From positions 1,736,001 through 1,800,000 of the forward strand of contig NZ_JQNN01000001.1 of NCBI RefSeq assembly GCF_000745265.1: a stretch of 64,000 nt of DNA, in the 5' to 3' direction. The notes under the pieces are model-generated. The model saw nothing but the letters and a program-made list of their open reading frames with translations, was not told the origin of the DNA and searched no databases. Positions 1 through 8,351 of the stretch are shown piece after piece (position 1 is the first letter of the stretch; each line of letters starts with the position of its first letter). The DNA comes from Massilia sp. 9096 (GTDB taxonomy: Bacteria; Pseudomonadota; Gammaproteobacteria; Burkholderiales; Burkholderiaceae_D). Position numbers and translations under genes: made by a program.

Positions 1-2161
1 TGGCCAGCAGGTGGCGAATCTTGCGCGCCAGCTGCTCGCGCCCGTAGGGCTTGGACAGCAGCTCGACGCCAGGATCGAGGCGCCCGCCGTGCACGATCGC
101 ATTCTGCGTATAGCCCGAGGTGAACAGCACCGCCAGCTTGGGCTGCAAGGCCTTGGCCTGGCGCGCCAGCTCGGGGCTGCGCAGCGTGCCCGGCATCACC
201 ACGTCGGTAAACAACAGGTCGATCGGCAGCCCGCTCTTGACGATGCCGAGCGCATCGGCGGCGTTGTCGGCCTTGAGCACCCGGTAGCCCAGGCTGCCCA
301 GCAGCTCGACCACGGTGGCCTGCACCGCCGGATCGTCCTCGACCACCAGCACGGTCTCGCTGCCGCCCTCGATCTTGCCGCCCGCCAGGCGCGTCACGGT
401 CGCCTCGCTCTCGAAGCTGCGCGGGAAGTACAGCTTGATCGTGGTCCCGTGCCCGACTTCGCTGTAGATCTTGAAGTGGCCGCCGGTCTGCTTGACGAAG
501 CCGTAGGCCATCGACAGGCCCAGGCCGGTGCCGACGCCTTCCGGCTTGGTCGTGAAGAACGGTTCGCAGGCGCGCTCCATCACTTCGCGCGTCATGCCGC
601 TGCCGGTGTCGGACACGGCGATCATCACATACTGGCCCGGCTTGATGTCGGGTTCGAACGAGACGTAGGCATCGTCCAGCATGGCGTTGCCGATCTCGAT
701 GGTCAGCTTGCCCTCGCCCGCCATCGCGTCGCGCGCGTTGATGGCCAGGTTCAGGATCACGTTTTCGAGCTGGTTGGGGTCGACCACGGTGTTCCACAGG
801 CCGCCGCTCTTGACGGTCTCGATCGCGATCGTCTCGCCCAGCGCGCGGCGCAGCAGGTCGTCCATCTCGCCGACCACGCGCGCCGGATTGACCACCACCG
901 GCTGCAGCGGCTGGCGCCGCGCGAACGCCAGCAACTGCGAGGACAGCTTGGCGCCGCGCGTGACCGCGTCCTGCGCCACCTGGAGCAAGGCCTGGGCGTC
1001 GCCGTCCGGCATGCGGCGCTGCAGCAGCTCGAGGTTGCCGCCCACCACCTGCAGGATATTGTTGAAGTCGTGCGCCACGCCGCCGGTCAGCTTGCCGATC
1101 GATTCCAGCTTTTGCGAGCGCTGCAGCGCGTCCTGGGCCGCGACCAGTTCCTGAGTACGCTCCTGCACCAGCGATTCGAGCTCGGTCTGGTGGCGCGCCA
1201 GTTCGTCCTGGGTCTGCTTCTGTTCGGTGACGTCGCTGCCCTGCACGAAGATGCCGATCACTTCCGAGGTCGGGTCGAGCACCGGCTGGTAGATGAAGTC
1301 GAGGTAGCGGCGCTGGAGCGGGCCGTCGCCGTCGACCTGCAGGTCGAGCGGCACGGCGCGGCCGATGAAGGGCTTGGCGGTGCGGTAGACGTCGTCCAGC
1401 AGTTCGAAGAAACCCTGGCCCTCTAGCTCGGGCAGCACCGCGCGCACCACCTTGCCGATCAGGTCGCGCCCGCCGATCAGGCGGCGGTAGGCGGCGTTGG
1501 CCAGCTCGTAGCTGTGCTCGGGTCCGCGCAGCACGCAGATGAAGCCGGGAGCCTGCTCGAACAGGCGCTGCAGGTGGGTCTTGTCGCCCTGCAGTTCGCC
1601 GGCAAGCTTGAGCGCCGCGTGCGCCTCGGCCAGCGCCTCGGTGCGCGCCGCCACCATGCGTTCGAGTTCCTCCTGCTTGCGCCGCAGCGCTTCCTCGGCG
1701 ATCACGCGCTCGGTGACGTCGTTCCCCTGCGAGAACACGCCGACCACGGCGCCGCTCTCGTCGACGATCGGCTGGTAGACAAAGTCGATGTAGCGCAGCG
1801 CCGCCGGACCACCGCCCGCCGGCGTGATTTCCAGCGGCAGCGCGGTGCCGACGTAGGCCACGCCAGTCTGGAACACCCCGTCGAGCAATTCGAAGAAGCG
1901 CTGACCCGCCAGTTCCGGCAGCGCTTCGCGCACCGGCTTGCCGATGATGTCGCGATAGCCCGCCAGGCGATGGTGGGCGCCGTTCTGCAGCTCGTACACG
2001 TGCTGCGAGCCACGGAAGAAGGTGACGAAGCCGGGCGCCTGCTCGAACAGGCGCAGCAGCTCGCGGTAAGTGCGGCTGGCGCGGACCGGATCTTTGGTCG
2101 CGTCGGCGTAGACCGACAGGTCGGGATTGGCGGCCGGGGGGCTCGCGTTTTGTGGGTTCAT
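1..2161 (-). CDS. Hybrid sensor histidine kinase, PAS-PAS-HisKA-HATPase-receiver (3' end cut by window)
   Basis: The minus strand reads open from an ATG at 2161 to the window edge, about 720 codons. Two similar PAS domains lie at about residues 35-150 and 194-310, each starting with an LFEQAPGF segment and followed by a Glu/Arg-rich helical linker. The phosphoacceptor box GGVAHDFNN places the histidine at residue 364. ATPase boxes follow (NLAINARDAM, DTGSGM, GTGLGLS), then a C-terminal receiver domain with the phosphoacceptor Asp at 653 in TDVVMPG. The architecture is that of a soluble, PAS-sensing hybrid kinase without membrane segments. The stop lies beyond the left edge but the receiver is nearly complete, so little is missing. 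No clear ribosome binding site precedes the ATG. The signal sensed and any partner regulator are unknown. Confidence 0.9.
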   Translation of the reverse strand, partial: MNPQNASPPAANPDLSVYADATKDPVRASRTYRELLRLFEQAPGFVTFFRGSQHVYELQNGAHHRLAGYRDIIGKPVREALPELAGQRFFELLDGVFQTGVAYVGTALPLEITPAGGGPAALRYIDFVYQPIVDESGAVVGVFSQGNDVTERVIAEEALRRKQEELERMVAARTEALAEAHAALKLAGELQGDKTHLQRLFEQAPGFICVLRGPEHSYELANAAYRRLIGGRDLIGKVVRAVLPELEGQGFFELLDDVYRTAKPFIGRAVPLDLQVDGDGPLQRRYLDFIYQPVLDPTSEVIGIFVQGSDVTEQKQTQDELARHQTELESLVQERTQELVAAQDALQRSQKLESIGKLTGGVAHDFNNILQVVGGNLELLQRRMPDGDAQALLQVAQDAVTRGAKLSSQLLAFARRQPLQPVVVNPARVVGEMDDLLRRALGETIAIETVKSGGLWNTVVDPNQLENVILNLAINARDAMAGEGKLTIEIGNAMLDDAYVSFEPDIKPGQYVMIAVSDTGSGMTREVMERACEPFFTTKPEGVGTGLGLSMAYGFVKQTGGHFKIYSEVGHGTTIKLYFPRSFESEATVTRLAGGKIEGGSETVLVVEDDPAVQATVVELLGSLGYRVLKADNAADALGIVKSGLPIDLLFTDVVMPGTLRSPELARQAKALQPKLAVLFTSGYTQNAIVHGGRLDPGVELLSKPYGREQLARKIRHLLA

Positions 2162-2266
2162 CCGTGCAGGTTTTCGGTTATGGAAAGCCGCTGCAACAGA
2201 AGATGAGCGACCGGCAAGGTTAAATGTTACCGCGAACGCGTGTTACATTGCCAGTAGAGTATTGTA

Positions 2267-2446
2267 TCAGCGCTGCATGCCCCCGCGCCCGACCGTGGCC
2301 CCTTCGATCGAGCGGAACACCAGGTGCTCGAACAGCGGGCCGATCACGATCACCGCCCCCAGGCCGGCGAACTCGTGGTCGTTGTCGCCGGAGATACGGC
2401 GGCCATGGCGGCCATGGCGGGTCAAGAACAGGGAGGACAGTCGCAT
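2267..2446 (-). CDS. Possible small hypothetical protein (59 aa)
   Basis: A 59-codon reading frame starts 23 bp after the TauD-like gene on the same strand. A GGAAAG sequence sits 4 nt upstream of the ATG. The N-terminal third is rich in Arg/His, and a hydrophobic stretch of about 19 residues in the middle (FAGLGAVIVIGPLFEHLVF) could be a membrane segment. I recognise no family. It may be a chance frame, since high-GC DNA gives many; its only support is position, Shine-Dalgarno-like sequence and the hydrophobic segment. Confidence 0.3.
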   Translation of the reverse strand: MRLSSLFLTRHGRHGRRISGDNDHEFAGLGAVIVIGPLFEHLVFRSIEGATVGRGGMQR

Positions 2447-2469
2447 GGGGCTTTCCGCGTCGGGTCGGG

Positions 2470-3381
2470 TCAGAACGGCGCGTCGCCTTCGATCGTGGTG
2501 CGGTACAGCTTGCGGCGCTGGTCGTCCGGCGTGCCGGCCGCAAGGTGCATCAGCGAGCGGTTGTCCCAGAACACCATGTCGTGGTCGCGCCAGGCGTGGC
2601 GGTAGACGTGGACCGGGCGGGTACTGTGCTCGAACAGCTCGGCCAGCAAGGCGCGGCTCTCGTCCTCCGGCAAGCCGACGATACGGGTGGTGAAATGCTC
2701 GCTCACGAACAGGGCCTTGCGGCCGGTTTCGGGGTGGGTGCGCACCACCGGGTGCACCACGGGTACGACCTCGTCGATCTGGGCCTGGGTCAGCTTGGGC
2801 CGCCACGGATTACGCGCGCGCAGTTCCTCGTAGCGCGCCAGGTAGTGGTGCTCGGCCTTCGCGCCCTCGATCGCGCGGCGCAGGTGGCCCGGGAGCGCAT
2901 CGAGCGCGCTGTGCTGGTTGGCGAACAGCGTGTCGCCGCCGATGGCAGGCAGTTCCTGCGCGTGCAGCATCGAGCCCAGGCTCGGTGTTTCCTTGTACGA
3001 GAGGTCGGAGTGCCAGAAGTGGCCGGCGTCGCCCAGGCCGATCGGCTGGCCGTTCTCGCGGATGTTCGACACGATCAGCACCTCCGGTTCCTCGGGCAGC
3101 TGGAACTGCCGCAGCACGTGGATCTGCAGCGGCCCGAACCGGCGGCTGAAGGCCACCTGCTGCGACGGCGTGATGCGCTGGTCGCGGAACACCAGCAGGT
3201 GATGCTCGAGATGGGCGCGGTGCAGGCGTGCGAAGTCGTCGCTTGACACCGGCTTGCCCAGGTCGAGGCCGATCACCTCGGCGCCGAGCGGCGCGTCGAA
3301 CCGGCGGATCTCGAAATGCTGGGCGGCACTCGGGCCGGCGTGATGGGTAGACAGCGAGAGGTCGTGCAGGACGGCGGACAT
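2470..3381 (-). CDS. TauD/TfdA-family 2-oxoglutarate-dependent dioxygenase
   Basis: The 303-residue protein has the length and motifs of the taurine dioxygenase family, Fe(II)/2-oxoglutarate enzymes that hydroxylate a substrate to release sulfite or another leaving group in the cytoplasm. The iron-binding facial triad is visible as H124-x-D126 (HSDLSY) and H279 (LMHLAAG), with the 2-oxoglutarate-binding Arg at about 290 (RRKLYRTT). No sulfonate ABC transporter or regulator lies next to it, so taurine itself is not supported as substrate; alkylsulfates, other sulfonates or chlorophenoxyacetates are alternatives within the family. The gene stands alone apart from a possible small frame downstream. 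Confidence 0.88.
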   Translation of the reverse strand: MSAVLHDLSLSTHHAGPSAAQHFEIRRFDAPLGAEVIGLDLGKPVSSDDFARLHRAHLEHHLLVFRDQRITPSQQVAFSRRFGPLQIHVLRQFQLPEEPEVLIVSNIRENGQPIGLGDAGHFWHSDLSYKETPSLGSMLHAQELPAIGGDTLFANQHSALDALPGHLRRAIEGAKAEHHYLARYEELRARNPWRPKLTQAQIDEVVPVVHPVVRTHPETGRKALFVSEHFTTRIVGLPEDESRALLAELFEHSTRPVHVYRHAWRDHDMVFWDNRSLMHLAAGTPDDQRRKLYRTTIEGDAPF

Positions 3382-3522
3382 GGGCGCGGACGAGTGAGTC
3401 AGGATGGACCCAGCTTATCCGCGCATGGTTGGAGCGACAACGAAGGTTTTCGCGCATCGTCATGCGCTTTTCGCGCTAGCCCGCTCCCGTACGTACGCGC
3501 GGGCTGGCGCGAGGACGATGAC

Positions 3523-4536
3523 TCAACGGCACATGGCGTCGAGTTGGCCCACCTGCGGCACTTGCGGCAGGCCGCTCGTGTCGACGTGCTTTTCCGTCGC
3601 CGCGCGTTCCGGCAGCGTGCCGTTGGCCGCCTGCGGGCCGCCTTCGCGGTAGGCGGCATCGAGCTGCGCCTGGGCCAGCGTCACGTAATGCGCGCCGGCC
3701 GCGTCCAGCCTGGCCATCACCTCGGGCAGCGTGGCCGCGCTCCAGGCGCCCATGTGAGTCAGCAGCACTTCCGGGATCTGGCGTCCGTACACCGCCTGCG
3801 ACAGCGCCTTCATGCGCGCGATCGCCGCGTCCACGCGGGTGAAATAGTCGCGCTTCATGGCGTCGATCGCGGCCGTGTCGTTTTTCGCCAGGCAGCGTGC
3901 GTAGGTCTCGGTGTAGGCCCAGTCGTCGAAGCTGACGCTGACGTCGGCGATGCGGTAGCCGCGCCCCTTCAGCCAGGCCTGGGCGGCGTCGTGGCGGCCG
4001 GGGTCGCCCGCGGCGCCGTTGCCGGCATCGAGGAAGGGATAGCGCAGCACACGCCAATCCGCGCCGGCCATGCGCGCCTGGATCGGCGGCTCGCCCTGCT
4101 TGACGTTGTCTTCCCAGGCTTGCAGCGAAGGCGCTTGCGACAGGCCGAGGTGGCTGTAGGTGTGGTTGCCGAGCGGGTAGCCGGCCTGGCGCCAGATGTC
4201 GAGCACCGGCTCGCTGCCCGGCGCATCCTTCAGGCGCAGCGCGTTGACGAAACCGTAGGCCTCGGGCACGCGGTGCGCCTTCAAGGTGGCGAGGTAGCTC
4301 TTGGCGATGGCGGGCCAGTTCATCCCCGGCGGCAGGCTGCCGTGGGCGCTCAGGTCGTCCACGGTGATGGCGATGTCGAAGCCGCGCCCGGCCGGGGCGG
4401 CGGATGCAATGGTCGAGCCGGGGCCGGGTTGCGCGGCGGCTTGGGCAGCCGCGGCGTTGGCCGACGCATTGGCCTCAGCATTAGCCGCAGCGGCGCCGGC
4501 GAGCAGCACAGCGCCCATGCAAATGCGTAGTTTCAC
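3523..4536 (-). CDS. Secreted polysaccharide deacetylase (NodB-fold)
   Basis: The frame begins at a GTG (4536) just after GGAGGAGAC, giving 337 residues; an upstream ATG at 4605 is in frame but runs through the operator and lacks a ribosome site. Residues 1-20 form a signal peptide, followed by an Ala/Asn-rich linker to about 35. NodB motifs are present: TVDD (D60, D61) and the metal-binding HTYSH (H125, H129), then LRYPFLDAG and a late LLTHMG segment. The family removes N- or O-acetyl groups from glycans using a divalent metal. Next to plant cell-wall hydrolases, an acetylxylan or chitooligosaccharide substrate is possible; the sequence does not decide. A perfect LacI-type palindrome sits 58 bp upstream of the GTG, so it probably belongs to the local sugar regulon. 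Confidence 0.85.
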   Translation of the reverse strand: MKLRICMGAVLLAGAAAANAEANASANAAAAQAAAQPGPGSTIASAAPAGRGFDIAITVDDLSAHGSLPPGMNWPAIAKSYLATLKAHRVPEAYGFVNALRLKDAPGSEPVLDIWRQAGYPLGNHTYSHLGLSQAPSLQAWEDNVKQGEPPIQARMAGADWRVLRYPFLDAGNGAAGDPGRHDAAQAWLKGRGYRIADVSVSFDDWAYTETYARCLAKNDTAAIDAMKRDYFTRVDAAIARMKALSQAVYGRQIPEVLLTHMGAWSAATLPEVMARLDAAGAHYVTLAQAQLDAAYREGGPQAANGTLPERAATEKHVDTSGLPQVPQVGQLDAMCR

Positions 4537-4594
4537 GAAGTCTCCTCCTGATATTGTGGATGGTGCACCCTCGCAGCGCAACACGACAGGTCGA

Positions 4595-4608
4595 TGTTTG
4601 CGCAAACA
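4595..4608. promoter_or_regulatory. GCGC-centred LacI-type operator, perfect palindrome
   Basis: TGTTTGCGCAAACA is a perfect 14-bp palindrome, extending to 18 bp (4593-4610) as GATGTTTGCGCAAACATC. It lies between the divergent deacetylase and GH9 genes. The same pattern recurs at 23172, 37218, 37317 and 45305 and fits operators of the LacI family. Confidence 0.75.
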
Positions 4609-4709
4609 TCGGGCTCAGGCATATTACTCCGTGATGCCTGGAAGTCAAGCTGCCGCGCGCACGCGCGGGAGCGCCAAACTGTTGACTACGATACACGCCC
4701 CGCGTAGCA

Positions 4710-4723
4710 TGAAATCGATTACA
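4710..4723. promoter_or_regulatory. CG-centred LacI-type operator upstream of GH9
   Basis: TGAAATCGATTACA matches the general LacI/GalR operator pattern TGnAAnCGnTTnCA at every fixed position. It lies 48 bp before the GH9 start codon, close enough to overlap a promoter. Related sites are at 23378, 35858 and 37294. Confidence 0.6.
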
Positions 4724-4771
4724 ACCGGCGACCTCGGGTGTGCCGGACCATAAATACAGACAGGAGACAGC

Positions 4772-6598
4772 ATGAATTTCACTGCCCGCATCGACCGATC
4801 CGGCCGCGCCGCGCGCCACGCATCCGCACAGCCGACGCCCGACACTGGCCCCCGCGCCGCAAGCCGCCGCCCGCGTGGGCGCCGCGCGAGTCCGGTCCTC
4901 CTCGCCTGCCTGGCCCTGCTGGCGGGCGCGTCCGGCGCCGCCGGCGCGGCCGTCAAGCTGAACCAGCTCGGCTTCCTGCCGGCTTCGCAAAAGCTGGCGG
5001 TCGTGACCGATGCCGGCGCAGGCCAGGACAGCTTCGCGCTGGTCGACGCCGCCAGCGGCAAGACCGTGTTCGAAGGCCGCCTGGGCGCGCCGGGCACCTG
5101 GGACGCCTCGGGCGAGACCGTGCGCGTCGCCGACTTTTCCGCCCTGCGTACGCCCGGCAGCTACAAACTGCGCGTGAACGGCCAGCCTGAGTCGAAACCA
5201 TTCCCGGTGGCCGCGGACGCCTACCGCGCGCTGGACGCCGCCGCCATCAAGGCTTACTACTACCAGCGCGCCAGCATCGCGATCGAGCCGCGCTACGCCG
5301 GCACCTGGGCGCGTCCGCTCGGGCACCCCGACAACCACGTGCTGGTGCACGAGTCGGCGGCATCGAAAGAGCGTCCGGCCGGCACCGTCATCTCCAGCCC
5401 GAAAGGCTGGTACGACGCCGGCGACTACAACAAGTACATCGTCAACTCCGGCATCAGCACCTACACGCTGCTGGCCGCCTACGAGCACTTCCCGCAGTTC
5501 TTCGACGCCCTGGCGCTGAACATCCCGGAATCGGGCAACGGCCTGCCCGACCTGCTCAACGAGGCGCTGTGGAACCTCGAATGGATGGCGACCATGCAGG
5601 ACCCGAACGACGGCGGCGTCTACCACAAGCTGACCAACAAGCAGTTCGACGCCTTCATCATGCCGGACAAGGCGACCGGGCCGCGCTACGTGGTGCAAAA
5701 GAGCACCGCCGCCACGCTCGACTTCGCGGCCGTGATGGCGGTCGCCAGCCGCGTGCTGGCGCCGTTCGACAAGCAGGACCCGGGCCGCTCGAAACGCTAC
5801 CTGGCGCAGGCCGAGAAAGCCTGGGCCTGGGCCGTGGCCCATCCGGACGCGGTCTACAAGCAGCCGGCAGACATCGGCACCGGCGACTACGGCGACAACA
5901 AGCTGGACGACGAGTTCTCCTGGGCCGCCACCGAGCTCCTGATCGCCACCGGCAAGGACGCCTACCGCGCGCGCGCGCTGGCCGCCGGCACGACGCGCGG
6001 CCTGGCGCCTGGCTGGGCCGACGTGCGCCAGCTCGGCTGGATCTCGCTGGTGCAGCAGCGCGAGCACCTTCCGAAGGGCGTCGACGCGGCCGATGCCAGG
6101 CGCCAGATCCTGGCCGCCGCCGACACGCTGCTGGCGCGCGCGCAAGCCTCGCCCTACCGCATCAGCATGGCCACCAGCGAATTCAACTGGGGCAGCAATT
6201 CGGGCATCCTGAACGAAGCGATGATGCTGGTGCAGGCCTACCGCCTGACCGGCCGCGCCGACTACCTGCAGGCGGCGCAGTCGGCGCTCGACTACGTCAT
6301 GGGCCGCAACGGGCCGGGCCGCTCGTTCGTGACCGGCTTCGGCGCGCCGTCGCCGATGCACCCGCACCACCGGCCGTCGGAAGCGGACGGCATCGCCGCG
6401 CCGGTGCCGGGCTGGATGGTGGGCGGACCGAATCCGGGCCAGCAGGACCTGGCGGGCTGCAAGCTGCCCTACCCGTCCAAGCTGCCGGCGCTGTCCTACC
6501 TGGACGACGTGTGCAGCTACGCCAGCGGCGAGGTCGCGATCAACTGGAACGCGCCGCTAGTGTACGTGACCGCGGCCGTCCAGGCCCTGGTGCGCTGA
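4772..6598 (+). CDS. Glycoside hydrolase family 9 endoglucanase, secreted
   Basis: This 608-residue protein hydrolyses beta-1,4-glucan (cellulose, mixed-linkage glucan or xyloglucan backbone) by inversion. After the signal segment, an N-terminal Ig-like CelD_N domain (about residues 59-150, VKLNQLGFLP) precedes the (alpha/alpha)6 catalytic domain. Catalytic-base motif GWYDAGDYNKY gives D215 and D218; the late HHRPSEADG and the acid E587 in SGEVAINWNAP complete the GH9 signature. The ATG follows CAGGAGACAG. Oddly, the hydrophobic core of the signal peptide begins only near residue 41, after an Arg-rich n-region of about 40 residues. No carbohydrate-binding or dockerin module is seen. A carboxylesterase gene follows 98 bp downstream. 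Confidence 0.93.
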   Translation: MNFTARIDRSGRAARHASAQPTPDTGPRAASRRPRGRRASPVLLACLALLAGASGAAGAAVKLNQLGFLPASQKLAVVTDAGAGQDSFALVDAASGKTVFEGRLGAPGTWDASGETVRVADFSALRTPGSYKLRVNGQPESKPFPVAADAYRALDAAAIKAYYYQRASIAIEPRYAGTWARPLGHPDNHVLVHESAASKERPAGTVISSPKGWYDAGDYNKYIVNSGISTYTLLAAYEHFPQFFDALALNIPESGNGLPDLLNEALWNLEWMATMQDPNDGGVYHKLTNKQFDAFIMPDKATGPRYVVQKSTAATLDFAAVMAVASRVLAPFDKQDPGRSKRYLAQAEKAWAWAVAHPDAVYKQPADIGTGDYGDNKLDDEFSWAATELLIATGKDAYRARALAAGTTRGLAPGWADVRQLGWISLVQQREHLPKGVDAADARRQILAAADTLLARAQASPYRISMATSEFNWGSNSGILNEAMMLVQAYRLTGRADYLQAAQSALDYVMGRNGPGRSFVTGFGAPSPMHPHHRPSEADGIAAPVPGWMVGGPNPGQQDLAGCKLPYPSKLPALSYLDDVCSYASGEVAINWNAPLVYVTAAVQALVR

Positions 6599-6696
6599 GG
6601 TGGTCGACCCGAGCGCGTCCGCCGCAAGCCCCGGTTGACGCGCCCGGCACCGCTCAGTACCATCGACCACCCAATAAGACAATCAGGAGACACTGC

Positions 6697-8169
6697 ATGA
6701 CACGCACGTTCGCCCGCGGCCTGAGCATCGCCGCCGCCCTTTCGCTCGCCCTGCCCGCCGCGTTCGCGGCCGCCGCCGGCGCCGCCTCCAGCCCCGTGGT
6801 CGCCGTCGACGGCGGCAAGGTCCAGGGCGCGGTCGAGGATGGGGTGGCCAGCTGGAAGGGCATTCCGTTCGCCGCTGCGCCGGTCGGCCCGCTGCGCTGG
6901 CGCGCCCCGCAGCCGGCCGCCGCCTGGGACGGCGTGCGTGCAGCCACCGCCTATGCCAACGACTGCATGCAGCTGCCCTTCCCGAGCGACGCCGCGCCGC
7001 TCGGCACCCCGCCGTCCGAGGACTGCCTGTACCTGAACGTCTGGAAGCCCACCCACGCCAAGGCCAGGCTGCCGGTGCTGGCCTGGATCTACGGCGGCGG
7101 CTTCATCAACGGCGGCAGCTCGCCGCCGACCTATTCCGGCGCCAACCTGGCCAAGCAGGGCGTGCTGGTGGTCAGCTTCAACTACCGCCTCGGGCGCTTC
7201 GGCTTCTTCGCGCATCCGCAGCTGACCACGGCGGATGCCGACCACGGCCAGCTCGGCAACTATGGCCTGATGGACCAGATCGCGGCGCTGCAGTGGGTGC
7301 GCAAGAACATCGCGAAATTCGGCGGCGACCCGGCCAACGTCACCATCATCGGCGAGTCGGCCGGCGGCATGTCGGTGCACGCCCTGATGACGTCGCCGAT
7401 GGCCGACGGCCTGTTCGCCAAGGCGGTGATCATGTCCGGCGGCGACGGCCGCACCAACAGCGCCACCCTGGCCGCGGTCGAGCAGGCCGGCGTCGCCTTC
7501 GGCGTCAAGAAAGGCATCGCGGCCGACGACCGCGAAGCGCTCGAGAAGCTGCGCGCGCTGCCGGCCGACGCCGTGGTCGACGGCATGAACCTGGCGTCGC
7601 GCCAGGGCGACAACCCGCCGACCTATGTCGGCCCGTTCGCCGACGGCCGCGTCGCGGTGCAGCCGCTGGACGTCTACCAGGCCGGCCGCATGAAAAAGAT
7701 CCCGGTGATGGTCGGCGCCACCAGCGCCGACATCGGCGGCAAGACCGGCTTCATGGTGGGCGGCGCGCGCTCGGTCGCGGCCGTGCTGGCCGACCATGGC
7801 CTGCCGGTCTACGAATACCGCTTTTCCTACGTGGCCGACTCGCTGCGCCGGCCCAACGCCCAGGGCCAGACGCCGCAGGGCGCCGGGCACGCCAGCGACA
7901 TCCCCTACTTCTTCGACACCACGGCGATCAAGTACGGCGACGCGGCAACCGCGCGCGACGTCGGGATGGGCCATGCCATCAGCGCCTACATCGCCAACTT
8001 CGCCAAGCGCGGCGACCCGAACGGCGCCAGGCTGCCGGCCTGGCCGCGCTACACGCGCGCGCAGGACGGCCTGATGGACTTTGCGATGGACGGCAAACCG
8101 CTGGCTGCCAAGGATCCGTGGGCGGCCGACATCGACGCGGCGCAGGCCGCGCAGGCGGCCAAGCCCTGA
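6697..8169 (+). CDS. Secreted type-B carboxylesterase
   Basis: The 490-residue protein starts at an ATG preceded by CAGGAGA and has a signal peptide to about residue 30. Type-B carboxylesterase signatures follow: the EDCLYLNVW motif (109-116), oxyanion-hole GGGF (133-136) and nucleophile elbow GESAGG with Ser221. A GHASDIPYFF segment near residue 395 carries the likely catalytic His. It is shorter in the C-terminal half than typical 520-550-residue members. It probably removes acyl groups (acetyl, feruloyl or similar) from side chains of cell-wall polysaccharide or oligosaccharides, inferred only from neighbours. A strong hairpin follows the stop. Confidence 0.88.
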   Translation: MTRTFARGLSIAAALSLALPAAFAAAAGAASSPVVAVDGGKVQGAVEDGVASWKGIPFAAAPVGPLRWRAPQPAAAWDGVRAATAYANDCMQLPFPSDAAPLGTPPSEDCLYLNVWKPTHAKARLPVLAWIYGGGFINGGSSPPTYSGANLAKQGVLVVSFNYRLGRFGFFAHPQLTTADADHGQLGNYGLMDQIAALQWVRKNIAKFGGDPANVTIIGESAGGMSVHALMTSPMADGLFAKAVIMSGGDGRTNSATLAAVEQAGVAFGVKKGIAADDREALEKLRALPADAVVDGMNLASRQGDNPPTYVGPFADGRVAVQPLDVYQAGRMKKIPVMVGATSADIGGKTGFMVGGARSVAAVLADHGLPVYEYRFSYVADSLRRPNAQGQTPQGAGHASDIPYFFDTTAIKYGDAATARDVGMGHAISAYIANFAKRGDPNGARLPAWPRYTRAQDGLMDFAMDGKPLAAKDPWAADIDAAQAAQAAKP

Positions 8170-8218
8170 GCGGCTGCGAAGGCGCCTGAAGCGGCGCCTG
8201 AACCGGCACATGAGCGCG

Positions 8219-8252
8219 CGGCGCCTCGGCAACGCCTCGAGGCGCCGTTGTT
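8219..8252 (+). terminator. Probable Rho-independent terminator after carboxylesterase
   Basis: A perfect 10-bp stem (8219-8228 with 8238-8247, CGGCGCCTCG/CGAGGCGCCG) and a 9-nt loop are followed by TTGTT. The U tract is weak. It would separate the GH9-esterase unit from the halogenase-like gene. Confidence 0.6.
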
Positions 8253-8263
8253 AAGCGCAAACA
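8250..8263. promoter_or_regulatory. Degenerate GCGC-centred LacI-type site
   Basis: GTTAAGCGCAAACA keeps a perfect right half (GCGCAAACA) of the GCGC-centred operator class but a poor left half. It lies 89 bp upstream of the halogenase-like gene. It could be a weak operator or chance. Confidence 0.35.
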
Positions 8264-8351
8264 TTTTCGTTGCCGCGTCCGTCATTTGTGCCTACACTCC
8301 CGTAAAGACTTGACCGGCGCCGCACGAGCGCCCGACTTACGGGAGACAAGA

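Noticed and set aside
11..1426. Long plus-strand open frame (471 codons)
   Set aside because: It lies antisense to the histidine kinase, whose minus-strand translation has clear PAS, HisKA and receiver motifs; the frame is a high-GC codon-bias shadow.
2225..2238. TGTTACCGCGAACG upstream of the histidine kinase as a further GCGC-class operator
   Set aside because: Three of fourteen positions differ including the GCGC core, and the gene has no sugar link; judged chance similarity.
3452..3471. GCGCAT-CGTC-ATGCGC followed by TTTT as a terminator
   Set aside because: It would read on the plus strand, where no gene lies upstream; the stem is only 6 bp.
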